This document shows positions 35,103 to 43,918 of a DNA stretch of 64,000 nucleotides, piece by piece. The DNA lies in NCBI RefSeq assembly GCF_026309355.1, contig NZ_JAPJZK010000001.1:5290501-5354500 (forward strand), in the 5' to 3' direction. How positions within the stretch are numbered: position 1 is the stretch's first letter; each line of letters starts with the position of its first letter. This DNA is from Spartinivicinus marinus. Lineage in GTDB: Bacteria; Pseudomonadota; Gammaproteobacteria; Pseudomonadales; Zooshikellaceae. The position numbers and the translations under genes were made by a program. The notes beneath the pieces are model-generated. The model worked only from the letters and a program-made list of their open reading frames with translations, did not search any database and was not told the origin of the DNA.

Positions 35103-37199
35103 ATGACGACACCACCACAATTTTACACCATTCGATTTGGGGATACACTGGATGCTATAGCGGCCAAATATGATACGACTGTTGATGATATTCTGACGGC
35201 CAACCCGCACATAGAAAAACCTGATTTTCTTCCCATGGGGAGGCCTATCCTTATTCCAGATAAGCCTGTTGTTTTTGAGCCCTCAGATGATGGTGGATTA
35301 CCTAAAATTGCCAAAGTCAATGAAGTACCCGAGCAGATACCCTCAACGCCCCAGTCACCTGAGCTTTCAAAAGCTGAGCCCAATCAGAAAATTAAAAACA
35401 CCCACCCTGATTTGGTCAAGTCGGAGGAGTCAATTCCGAATAACATTAAAGAAGACTGTATGCCTTGTAAGAAAAAATGCAGGGTAAGAATTGGCTGTCA
35501 GCATAACTCAAGGGTGTATGATAAAATGCCTAAGACTTATTCTGTTGTGCCAGACACTAAAAAAGAAAATGCTTTACAGTATCATTTTGATGTTGTGCAC
35601 GTTTGGCTAGAAGGTGACAATGCGCCAGATGTTATTTATCTTGATGGAATACCTCAAAAAAAGCAAAGTGCTGGTTATGGAGGCAAACATTTTAAAATTG
35701 AAGTGCCTTACGCTGATGACTTAAAAACAGAAGACCAAATAACCCTGAAAGGCCTGTCAGAAAAGTTTACCCGTCCCATTAAAGAATTTAAGTTGACTGG
35801 TGCTTGTTTAGGGGAAGTGATTATTAAAGTACACTGCCCAGATGTATGGGAGATGACAATTGGTTTCCCTGCTTGGGAGTCTCTTGATATGGGTAGACGT
35901 CGATATGGTGGTGCTCGTGCTTCAACAGCAAGAGAAGAGGTTATCCATGTTAATGAGCGGGAGGGCAGTACAACTCATAGCATTAATCAACACCGTAACC
36001 TAACGACAGGTGAAGTATTAGCTCACGAGGCTGAACCTGGTGTGAGCTACCCGGTTGGCGTTGCATTAAAGTGCAATAATAAACAACTAAAGCTAGATGA
36101 TGTAATGGCTTTTTATAAAGTCTTCGAAGCAGGGAAAAATATATCCGAATTATTTCAAGCTGTGCTTGCTCATTGCAAACCCAAATGGGGAGTTTATTTT
36201 ACATTAACTTATGGGTTTATGGAGGGTGGGTTTCTTGTCAAATGGCATGAAAAAGAGTATCTCCCTGATCATCGTGCTTATACCTACTTTGAATTTTCCT
36301 TCTCGGTAAAAATTATTACTATAGCTTTAGAAATTGGGATTGGGGTTTGGGTGACCAATGATGTAGGCGCACAAATATTCTTTAAAGTCACAGGTGAGAT
36401 TGGAGGTAGTAGTAAAGTACTGTGTGATGCACCATCAGAAACGCTTGGTGCAGTAAAAAAAGACATTATTCTTATAGGTAAACTGGAATTTGATTTAGGA
36501 GTCAGAGCTGAAGCAGGCGATAATGTTAAGTTTGAAGCTATATTAAACTCAGGTTTTGAGCTACCAGCCACAGTCAGTATTGCGCCTACTGGTGATCCTT
36601 GGTTTAGTGTGAAAGGGGATTTGAAGTGGAAAGGTATTACAGGCAAGATGAAGATTATGCTTTCATCCGGCAAAGGTGGTGGCTCATTTGAGTATGACTG
36701 GGAACAAAATTTTGTAAAACCCTATCAAGTATTTGATTTTTATTTTCCTGGGAAAGAGCAAAAATATATTCCACCTTTTGTTGAAGAGCATAAAATACGT
36801 AAAATATTTGAGGATGCATTAACTGATGGTTTTAATATTGAGGTCTCAAAAGTACAAATTAAAAAAGGTGGGTGGTATGGTATATTTGATAAGGAAATTG
36901 TGACTGATATGAAAATGGAGAATATTATTGATGCTTTAGTAGATCCAATAATTAAAAATCCTTATATGAAGCCTGACGAAGAAACCATTAAATTATTAGC
37001 CATGAAAGTAAATGAGGATTTAGAGGTAATGGGTGAACGAGATTGGGAGTGGGATTATGTGGCTAAAAAAGATTTTGATAAATATGTAAGAGGCAAGTAC
37101 TTAGACATATTAGTAAACTATGAAGACCAGGCTTTAAAAAACTCTGATAGAGTAGCAGGGAGATATCCACGGGCTGGTTATATAGAACGTAAGAAGTAA
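35103..37199 (+). CDS. LysM-domain protein, candidate type VI secretion effector
   Basis: This 698-residue protein has a LysM domain at about 7-53 (FYTIRFGDTLDAIAAKYDTT... ILIPDKP), a polar Pro-Glu-Lys linker to about 115, and a Cys-rich patch CMPCKKKCRVRIGC near 119-132. Beyond about 240 it is mainly beta-strand-like with alternating polar and hydrophobic residues, ending in a helical, charged tail from about 560. No known nuclease, lipase, amidase or deaminase motif is visible. Co-orientation and a six-base gap after a DUF4123 adaptor identify it as probable type VI cargo, with LysM as a peptidoglycan-binding part. Toxic activity is unknown. Confidence 0.7.
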   Translation: MTTPPQFYTIRFGDTLDAIAAKYDTTVDDILTANPHIEKPDFLPMGRPILIPDKPVVFEPSDDGGLPKIAKVNEVPEQIPSTPQSPELSKAEPNQKIKNTHPDLVKSEESIPNNIKEDCMPCKKKCRVRIGCQHNSRVYDKMPKTYSVVPDTKKENALQYHFDVVHVWLEGDNAPDVIYLDGIPQKKQSAGYGGKHFKIEVPYADDLKTEDQITLKGLSEKFTRPIKEFKLTGACLGEVIIKVHCPDVWEMTIGFPAWESLDMGRRRYGGARASTAREEVIHVNEREGSTTHSINQHRNLTTGEVLAHEAEPGVSYPVGVALKCNNKQLKLDDVMAFYKVFEAGKNISELFQAVLAHCKPKWGVYFTLTYGFMEGGFLVKWHEKEYLPDHRAYTYFEFSFSVKIITIALEIGIGVWVTNDVGAQIFFKVTGEIGGSSKVLCDAPSETLGAVKKDIILIGKLEFDLGVRAEAGDNVKFEAILNSGFELPATVSIAPTGDPWFSVKGDLKWKGITGKMKIMLSSGKGGGSFEYDWEQNFVKPYQVFDFYFPGKEQKYIPPFVEEHKIRKIFEDALTDGFNIEVSKVQIKKGGWYGIFDKEIVTDMKMENIIDALVDPIIKNPYMKPDEETIKLLAMKVNEDLEVMGERDWEWDYVAKKDFDKYVRGKYLDILVNYEDQALKNSDRVAGRYPRAGYIERKK

Positions 37200-37203
37200 A
37201 AGA

Positions 37204-38046
37204 CTATTTAACATCTTTAGCACAACGAAATCCAATAAAACTCTGTTCGCGGGTGGAAGGGTTCATACCTTTTCTCGTATACAGATATTTAAAACTTATA
37301 TTTCTATTGACACGAGCCCCCCTAAATACTTTTTCTTCACCAGACTGAGGGCCTTTTGGGTCTTTTTCTGGTGAGTTAAAAAAATAATCAGTGCTATACC
37401 AATCGCTGACCCATTCAGCATATCCTGTTTCCATACCATATACCCCCAGTGGGTTGGGTGGGTAAGTGTCTATAGGTGCAGCATATTGTTGGTATTCATT
37501 AGGTGCCGTATTCATCCCAGGCTGTAATGTATTATCATCAGTAGCATATTGTACATCTTGTCCCCGACTACGTGCCGCATATTCCCATTCAGCTTCCGTC
37601 GGCAGCCGGTAGGGCTCACCACTCATGTTGGCTAACCATTGGCAATAGGCATTAGCATCTTCCCATGTCACGTAATTAACAGGAGATTTAGGTGAAAGTC
37701 CCACAAACTCACCATCAATGGCCTCGTCTATGAAATGATTGGTTACCTTAGCGAAAAACTGATAATCTTCCAGTGTGGTTTCATATTTACTGATATAGTA
37801 ATCACTCAATGTTACTTTATGCTCTAAGGCATTATGGGTTTTATGGGGGTTTTCTTTTTTATAGTTAGCAGGTTGGTTGCCCATAATAAAGGAGCCCCCT
37901 TGAACCAGCAGCATATTCTCCTTAGTTCTAGCTAACAGCTCGTTAGTACGTTTTTCCAGTTCTTCTGGGGATAAGTCATCTGAGCAACCAGAAATATTCA
38001 ACAAAATAATACACAACAACAGAAAAGGAACTATTGAATTACGCAT
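37204..38046 (-). CDS. SUMF1/FGE-domain lipoprotein, possible immunity protein
   Basis: This 280-residue lipoprotein has a signal peptide with lipobox ISGC (Cys at about 21), then a formylglycine-generating-enzyme-like domain: GGSFIMGNQP, YYISKYETTLEDY, SPVNYVTWEDANAYCQWL, LPTEAEWEYAARSRG and FIGFRCAKD. The paired cysteines that give FGE its sulfatase-activating activity are not evident, so it is probably non-catalytic. SUMF1-fold lipoproteins are recurrent neighbours of DUF4123/effector pairs and have been proposed as periplasmic immunity proteins. Here the gene converges on the effector gene with a four-base gap, rather than following it, so that role is inference. Confidence 0.8.
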   Translation of the reverse strand: MRNSIVPFLLLCIILLNISGCSDDLSPEELEKRTNELLARTKENMLLVQGGSFIMGNQPANYKKENPHKTHNALEHKVTLSDYYISKYETTLEDYQFFAKVTNHFIDEAIDGEFVGLSPKSPVNYVTWEDANAYCQWLANMSGEPYRLPTEAEWEYAARSRGQDVQYATDDNTLQPGMNTAPNEYQQYAAPIDTYPPNPLGVYGMETGYAEWVSDWYSTDYFFNSPEKDPKGPQSGEEKVFRGARVNRNISFKYLYTRKGMNPSTREQSFIGFRCAKDVK

Positions 38047-38185
38047 AAGCTGTTAATGTTGCTTTGTTGATTAATGATGGACTACATACTAAACATTTTA
38101 ATTATAGAATAACTTGCTAACCTTGGTATCAAGCGGAGCTGAATTTAGGTTCTATCTACAAGCTGTTTAGGCTGGCAATGATAGT

Positions 38186-39136
38186 ATGAGTTTACACTAT
38201 AGAATTCGTCGTTCAATAGCACTAGGTTTATTTTCGGTATGTTTAGTTCTGGGAATAGCGTATGTTGGCTATCAGGCTTATATAAAATTGCTACCACCTT
38301 TCAACTTGAGTGACATAGAGGACTCAACATCTACAATGAATCATCACTTATTCTTACAACTTTCTTCTGGATACTCAGTAGTTGACGTTATAGTCAATGG
38401 CTTGTTTTTTACCCGACTAGCTACAATAGAAGACACTGGATTTGGTATGCGTTTGTCATTCAATGAGTTCTTGGTGAAAGGGGAAAACCAAATCGATTTC
38501 TTACTAGTCCCTAATGGCCCTTTACCTACTTTTTTAGCAAATAACCTTAGTATTAAAATATTTAGCAAGCATCAGGGGCAAGTAAAAAACCATACTGAAA
38601 AAGTAGTTTCTATTAAAGACTTAGAAAAGGCTTCAGGTAAAGATACATACCATTTCCGGCTTAATTTTAAATACGACGGTTTTGATCTATCGCCTTGGCT
38701 CGCCCAACTCAGTCCACTCACTGAACAAGAGGCCATCAGCTTTGCAAAGCAGGTTGTGCAAATAATTAATGATAAAAATCACGATGCCTTAATGAATGTG
38801 TTCTATGTGAGGGGAAAGATCTACGCCCAAGCATATAGTCAAGAATTTGAAAAAGACTTTGGCCGACTTGCACGTACCATTCAAGAAACTTTTATTAAGA
38901 ATGGCCTAGAAAAGTCGGTCTTTGAGGATAAAGAATTTGTGGTAAAACCTTACTTTAATAACAAGGTTTACAGTATATTTATAGTTCCAGACTACACACT
39001 AGACATCAATAAGCATCTTACGCCATCTGACCAACCCAGAGACTTCTTAGTCAGCCGGCCAGAAGGGGGTAGCCAACGATTTAACATGGAAGTGTCTATT
39101 GCTAAGTTCCAGGGTAAATACATCTTTTTTATTTAG
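38186..39136 (+). CDS. Membrane-anchored protein of unknown function
   Basis: I do not recognise this 316-residue protein. It has one N-terminal membrane span at about 13-33 (ALGLFSVCLVLGIAYVGY) and a periplasmic remainder. The part at about 50-170 looks beta-sandwich-like with VDVIVNG and FNEFLVKGENQIDFLL, resembling a binding domain. The part at about 180-316 is mixed and starts LTEQEAISFAKQVVQIIND. It is divergent from the SUMF1 gene, 139 bases away, and its end overlaps the DUF3592 gene by eight bases. Location beside a type VI effector pair suggests a linked role such as immunity, but nothing in the sequence proves it. Confidence 0.6.
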   Translation: MSLHYRIRRSIALGLFSVCLVLGIAYVGYQAYIKLLPPFNLSDIEDSTSTMNHHLFLQLSSGYSVVDVIVNGLFFTRLATIEDTGFGMRLSFNEFLVKGENQIDFLLVPNGPLPTFLANNLSIKIFSKHQGQVKNHTEKVVSIKDLEKASGKDTYHFRLNFKYDGFDLSPWLAQLSPLTEQEAISFAKQVVQIINDKNHDALMNVFYVRGKIYAQAYSQEFEKDFGRLARTIQETFIKNGLEKSVFEDKEFVVKPYFNNKVYSIFIVPDYTLDINKHLTPSDQPRDFLVSRPEGGSQRFNMEVSIAKFQGKYIFFI

Positions 39137-39569
39137 AAGGCTTATCACGTGCTAATAGATAAAGTAGGCCAAAACCTCCTCCTAAGAACGCACCGATTGC
39201 CAAACCGATGATCGGTAAAAATAGGTCTATAAATGAATAAATAACAACTTCCTGAGGGTTATAGGGGGCATAGTAAATTTCTACCTTAGACCCTACTCGG
39301 TAGGGTGTTTCACTGGATCCTGTTTTATTGATCGCCTTGATGGCTACCCCTCTATTAGTGGTGTATTCAATTATCGGGTAATAGATGTCAGATTCTTCAT
39401 AACGATGCCCACGATTTAATTTATCGTAGTCTACTACGATACCCATGGTTTTTTTGCCACTAAAATACAACCAGGTTGAGTATTGGTAAACGTAGAAGCA
39501 ACCTGCAACGCAGACAAGCCCTACTATGGTCAAGACAATACCTAATACTTTTTCAAAGTTAATTGTCAT
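39129..39569 (-). CDS. DUF3592 membrane protein
   Basis: This 146-residue protein has two membrane spans, at about 9-31 and 112-137, flanking a beta-rich segment with YYPIIEYTTNRG and YRVGSKVEIYYAPYNPQEVVI. That layout is typical of DUF3592. Function is unknown. Its last codons overlap the end of the convergent gene by eight bases. Confidence 0.75.
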   Translation of the reverse strand: MTINFEKVLGIVLTIVGLVCVAGCFYVYQYSTWLYFSGKKTMGIVVDYDKLNRGHRYEESDIYYPIIEYTTNRGVAIKAINKTGSSETPYRVGSKVEIYYAPYNPQEVVIYSFIDLFLPIIGLAIGAFLGGGFGLLYLLARDKPSK

Positions 39570-39620
39570 GTAAATAATAACTCTTTCAACAGGTTGCTTA
39601 ATTACATTTAAATTAAGACG

Positions 39621-40754
39621 CTATAAATAATTAGTAGAGGTGTCCTTAAGCGTGTGTCGTCGTGACCAAAACGCCGATGTTGGCCAGCGTTTTTCACGTT
39701 TGTATACTTCAGATTTTAAATGACAGTAATGGATAAAATTGCGTTGCACATCGTCCCGGTAGGTGTCGAACGCTAGGCTATTTGTATTTTGTTGACTGGC
39801 CATTAAGGCTTTGCCGGCAAAACAGCCAGAGCTGACTGCAAATCCAAGCCCCATAGATGATACTGGATCAAAAGCGGCGGCTGCATCGCCAACCGCTATA
39901 AAATACTCTGGTTGCCGATTAATGCTTATTTGGCTATTAGCTGGACGCACCCACAGCCGTTTGGCTGTTGCATCCTTCAAGCGTTTACATAATTGTGGTG
40001 CCTGGCCCAATAGCCGACACCAGTTGTTTGGTTTTTGCCACTGATATTGGCTAACAAGATCAGCATCAGAAAACCAAGTGAGTACTGTTTGTTGGGGTGT
40101 TAATGCGGCGCTATACCACCAGCCTTGCTCACAGGTTTCCAACACCTGTTCCATAGGCTGGGTTGTTTGATCCGTTTCTAAAAAGCACCCAACTGCCACG
40201 AGCCGATCTAGTTTTTTCCGCTCAATACCTAGCTGACGACTGATAACTGCACTACGACCAGTGGCGTCTATTAAGTAGTTTGCCATCACATGAATTTTTC
40301 CCTGTGACGCATGATGTGCAATAAGGTGCCAGCCGTTATTTTCGGTTTGATTCACACTCAATTTTGAGCAGCGGGGTAACACATTACCACCTCGATCAAT
40401 CAGCGTTTTTAATAAGGCTAGGTCAAAAGCATCCCGATCCACATTAAACGTGGTACCTACTGTCGTAAAAAGGCTGTCATGCAGGCTAGCTAAATGGCTA
40501 CCCCAATAGCTAGTTTTACCATAGTTTGGGTGAAAGCATTCTTGCTTAAGGGCATCAGTATCCATATGCAAATAACCCAGTATATCCAGCAGGCTAGGGG
40601 ACACATGTTCACCCACCCTAACCTGCTGCAGGTCACTACTATCGATGACTAATACTCTGTCACCACCATGGTGCAAATAGCTTATACCACAGGTGGCGCC
40701 GGCTGGCCCGGCACCTACAATAACAACATCAACATAAAATGTGGTCATATACAT
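39621..40754 (-). CDS. lodB: LodB-like FAD-dependent oxidoreductase, maturation factor of the LodA quinoprotein
   Basis: This 377-residue flavoprotein has an N-terminal Rossmann motif VVIVGAGPAGATCG, the RVGEHVSPS segment found in tryptophan-halogenase-like enzymes, and the FAD-binding YFIAVGDAAAAFDPVSSMGLGFA. In Marinomonas mediterranea LodB is needed to form the cysteine tryptophylquinone cofactor of LodA. The ATG directly follows the lodA TAG stop with no gap, so it must be translated by coupling; a second ATG is two codons inside. No terminator is obvious downstream. Confidence 0.87.
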   Translation of the reverse strand: MYMTTFYVDVVIVGAGPAGATCGISYLHHGGDRVLVIDSSDLQQVRVGEHVSPSLLDILGYLHMDTDALKQECFHPNYGKTSYWGSHLASLHDSLFTTVGTTFNVDRDAFDLALLKTLIDRGGNVLPRCSKLSVNQTENNGWHLIAHHASQGKIHVMANYLIDATGRSAVISRQLGIERKKLDRLVAVGCFLETDQTTQPMEQVLETCEQGWWYSAALTPQQTVLTWFSDADLVSQYQWQKPNNWCRLLGQAPQLCKRLKDATAKRLWVRPANSQISINRQPEYFIAVGDAAAAFDPVSSMGLGFAVSSGCFAGKALMASQQNTNSLAFDTYRDDVQRNFIHYCHLKSEVYKREKRWPTSAFWSRRHTLKDTSTNYL

Positions 40755-42905
40755 CTAGCGCCGTGCTCTTGTACCACTACGAGGCGACCCCAAACCACCA
40801 TCAGCAATTTTAACGCGCTTAAATGCACGCTCTTCAAAGTAACGGGCCATACGCTTACCTTTAGTGCCTTTTTGACTTAAGCTAACACTGTCATCATCAA
40901 TGAAAAATATCGGAATAGTGGTTTCATTATCTGCACTGTTACCCGTCAGTTGACCTATACCCACTTCTTTGTAACTGAATAGCTCGTTATTGCGCTCTGT
41001 TTCGGTGAAGTAGGCATAACCTGGGTTCGCCGCATTATTGTCGCGAATAAATGCTAATGCTGACCAATGCTCCACCATTTGGGTAAAACTATTAATCCCC
41101 CGAGCGTAATTAATCTGTTGTCCAGCAGGTAAATGATTGGCTGACTGCCCTTGTTGGGTATTTTCACCGCTCAGCACATCCCATGGGCTTTGTGGTGGCC
41201 ACCAATAGCTGTAATAGCTTGGAGCTAGGGGTTGGGAGGTTTGCTCAGTTTCGGTTAAGTTTAACTGTTGTGTTTCGCCTAAGGGCCTGCCATCCAGTGA
41301 CCAGGATTCTTTTTTAACCGTCACTATTTGTACTTCTTTATCGGCTTTATTGACTGTAGTGTCAGTGAAATTAACGTATTGAATTGTACACTGGAAGAAG
41401 TCTGCTTGCCATGGACAGGCCATTCGTTTGGTCAGATCACCGGGCTGGCAACCGCCACCTTCACACTCATCTCGTGAGGGAGTAAGGCCGGTATTATCGT
41501 AACCATTTAAACCTTGTTCCTGAGCAATGGTATAGGGCGCAGCATAAATAGTTGGGTTTTGTAAGCTCCAGGTAACCTCAATACCTGGGCACATGGGCAA
41601 GCCAACACAATTACCAATGCTGGCTTCATCCAAAGGATTCACTGGGTAAGGAGTAAAGCTAGGGTCGTCATCAAATTTACCGTCGGCCCACTGTCCAAGC
41701 AGGAACATTTGGGTGGCATCCAGTGCTAAGAATTTTTCGATGGTGTCATTGCTCACCGAATTACTGCCTGAGTTAAGCGGCATCATGGGAATTTGCCCGC
41801 CATTTGCCTCGCTATACAGCTGTTCTTGAGGCCTTTCAGTATTGCCCACTTTAGGGTCCAACTGGCGGAAGTAGTTGTAATATTTTTCGCGATTGGGTTT
41901 ATTTGCCTCACTGTTATCGGCAAAATCAAAATCGTTTGCAAAAAAGCCGGTCATTGACTGAACATTGGCTACCCATTGATAGGCACGAATACGCTTAATA
42001 ATTGGCTCAATATCTCGTTGATAATTGGCTTGATAGCTACTGTTATAACCACCATTGCTGTACATATCTGGCAGTAGATTTTTTTCTCTAACCCCCACAT
42101 CAAACATCGTATCGTTTAATGTGGAAATATTAACAATCTCTGGCGCGAAATCTGGTGAGCCAACAATTACCCAAGCACTTAAGGTTTGACTCGGTGTCGA
42201 GTCATTGTATGTAATGGTACAAAATACACTGCCATCAGCGATATCATCATGCCAGCTATCTGATCCGCCGTAGCTAGTTAATGGTTCATCGCCACCCGCA
42301 TTTCCATAGCCGCCTAATACAATTAAGCGCCCTTGGTTATCCGTTTTTAAAGTGCCTAAACTGGTGACTGCGGTGCCATTTTCTGGGCCACTGCCATTGG
42401 CATATGTTGGAAATGAAGGGTGAAGATAAGAAGGGGGGACCGATGCTTCATCAAACTCAATGCTTTGCAACCGACCAGAGACAGTCCGAGGGCCGGGGTC
42501 GATAATTAACGACTGGCGATCGGCATCAGCAACATTGGGGTTACGGAAGGGAACATGTTGGTTGCTATAGCTGTTATCAGCGCCATATAATAAATTACCT
42601 TTTAACTCACTGTATTGGTACCAGGCGGCTTTTTTGTTGGCCAAATGGACTGTCCACTCAATGTTAGCCACATTGGGCGAATCTAGGGTAATTTCTATCC
42701 CATGATCATATAACTTAAACACTTGGCCTTGGCGACGAATTCTACCGCATTCATCTTTAAAAGAAGTCACCGGACCGGTGGGTTGATAATTAGTATCTAC
42801 ATCATAAGGCAAACCACCAATAGCGGTGGGGCCAACACAAAAATCATTTGCCTCGCTGTTACCCAGGCGAGCAACACCCACCGAAGGGTGTATAGATAAT
42901 GTCAT
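40755..42905 (-). CDS. lodA: LodA-like quinoprotein amino-acid oxidase (cysteine tryptophylquinone)
   Basis: This 716-residue protein begins IHPSVGVARLGNSEANDFCVGP and contains AACPWQADFFQC-like sequence, both LodA-family marks. The likely cofactor residues are Cys506 (DFFQC) and one of Trp568/Trp569 (YSYWWPPQSPW), at a spacing similar to Cys516/Trp581 of M. mediterranea LodA. LodA oxidises the epsilon-amine of lysine and makes hydrogen peroxide, which kills competitors and shapes biofilms; a related member, GoxA, oxidises glycine. I cannot tell which substrate applies. No Sec signal is present, as in LodA. The next gene lodB is abutting, so the two form an operon. Confidence 0.88.
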   Translation of the reverse strand: MTLSIHPSVGVARLGNSEANDFCVGPTAIGGLPYDVDTNYQPTGPVTSFKDECGRIRRQGQVFKLYDHGIEITLDSPNVANIEWTVHLANKKAAWYQYSELKGNLLYGADNSYSNQHVPFRNPNVADADRQSLIIDPGPRTVSGRLQSIEFDEASVPPSYLHPSFPTYANGSGPENGTAVTSLGTLKTDNQGRLIVLGGYGNAGGDEPLTSYGGSDSWHDDIADGSVFCTITYNDSTPSQTLSAWVIVGSPDFAPEIVNISTLNDTMFDVGVREKNLLPDMYSNGGYNSSYQANYQRDIEPIIKRIRAYQWVANVQSMTGFFANDFDFADNSEANKPNREKYYNYFRQLDPKVGNTERPQEQLYSEANGGQIPMMPLNSGSNSVSNDTIEKFLALDATQMFLLGQWADGKFDDDPSFTPYPVNPLDEASIGNCVGLPMCPGIEVTWSLQNPTIYAAPYTIAQEQGLNGYDNTGLTPSRDECEGGGCQPGDLTKRMACPWQADFFQCTIQYVNFTDTTVNKADKEVQIVTVKKESWSLDGRPLGETQQLNLTETEQTSQPLAPSYYSYWWPPQSPWDVLSGENTQQGQSANHLPAGQQINYARGINSFTQMVEHWSALAFIRDNNAANPGYAYFTETERNNELFSYKEVGIGQLTGNSADNETTIPIFFIDDDSVSLSQKGTKGKRMARYFEERAFKRVKIADGGLGSPRSGTRARR

Positions 42906-43241
42906 AATAGGTTCCTTCCCTAGAGATTTTTTGCCAATCCATACAATATCAATTTAGGTGCATGCTTCTTGATGCCTAAAAATCAATTGCCAAGAGTATA
43001 GATAGTTACTCAAGTAGCTGCCAATTGAGGGTAAATGCCCCAATTGTTGTACAACATTACCGTTGTATGTTTGACTCAGTGGGAGGTTGAACCTATCAGT
43101 GTATTAAATGGTAAGGCTGGGGCCTTTAAAATACGGCTTATGAAGTTAAGGCTGGTTCCTTTCCAAGCAATACTAAGTAATTTTACGCATGATCCACTCG
43201 CTGCTTAAGAAGATGCTTGTTATGGCCAGGAGGTTGATGCA
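42906..43241. promoter_or_regulatory. Divergent promoter region between lodA and the dirigent-like gene
   Basis: These 336 bases must hold the lodAB promoter and the promoter of the rightward gene. A 12-base palindrome TGTTGTACAACA at 43045-43056 is the most operator-like sequence, with a partial copy CGTTGTATG just after. AGGAGG at 43228-43233 is the ribosome binding site of the rightward gene. Confidence 0.4.
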
Positions 43242-43805
43242 ATGATAAAAAAATACCTGTTTTCTGCTTGTATTTTAGGGTTATCTGTTCACAGTTATGC
43301 TGACGTTAATCGAATGAAGACTTATGCGGATATTCGTGAGAGCACCGGACTTACGCCAGGCAATATCCGACAAAATGCCGATACAGAGGACCGGCTAGAC
43401 TCTCCTGGTGACATTTTTGTTTTTGACCAAATTTTGCTGGGAGAAAATGGCAAAGACATTGTAGGTCGTAATGCAGGCTTCTGTATTCGAACAGACCCAG
43501 GCATGCCTGATTTTAGTGGCACTGATCATCCTTTACTACCAGATGACCCCAACAATAACTATGGCCAGTGTCAATGGAGCCTTGTTTTTAGTCACGCTGG
43601 AAAAGGACAAAAAGGGAGTATACAGGTTGCGGGGCGAGAGTCTGATAAAGGTTTGTCAGAGCTTACAATTATAGGTGGCACGGGAGATTTTTATGGCATT
43701 AAGGGGGTGTTATGCAGCACGCCTGAGCCTCAAAATAAACGCTTTAAACAAGTTTTAATTTATTCAATGGATCATAAAGACAAAAACCAGTTACGCTGCC
43801 CATAG
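43242..43805 (+). CDS. Secreted dirigent / allene-oxide-cyclase-barrel-like protein
   Basis: This 187-residue protein has a Sec signal peptide (MIKKYLFSACILGLSVHSYA-DV). The mature part matches the AOC/dirigent-like barrel: GDIFVFDQILLGENG, AGFCIRTDPG, QCQWSLVF, GSIQVAGRE and ELTIIGGTGDFYGIKG. Plant dirigent and AOC proteins guide stereochemistry of radical or cyclisation reactions, but bacterial members have no known role. Three cysteines in the mature part could make a disulfide. It is divergent from lodAB and terminates at the strong hairpin 72 bases downstream. Confidence 0.72.
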   Translation: MIKKYLFSACILGLSVHSYADVNRMKTYADIRESTGLTPGNIRQNADTEDRLDSPGDIFVFDQILLGENGKDIVGRNAGFCIRTDPGMPDFSGTDHPLLPDDPNNNYGQCQWSLVFSHAGKGQKGSIQVAGRESDKGLSELTIIGGTGDFYGIKGVLCSTPEPQNKRFKQVLIYSMDHKDKNQLRCP

Positions 43806-43876
43806 TGGATGTATTTAAAAAGGGGCATGCCCCTAAAAGACTGTAGACCTATATCGTTGTAATTTGCATAAGTTTC

Positions 43877-43911
43877 AATAAGCCTCCCTATTATTAATAG
43901 GGAGGCTTATT
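43877..43911. terminator. 16-bp perfect hairpin between convergent genes
   Basis: AATAAGCCTCCCTATT pairs perfectly with its complement across a three-base ATT loop. It is followed by GCTTGTTTT on the plus strand and preceded by CAATAAG on the minus side. It lies between the dirigent-like gene and the 3' end of the leftward 856-residue gene and can end both. Confidence 0.78.
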
Positions 43912-43918
43912 GCTTGTT

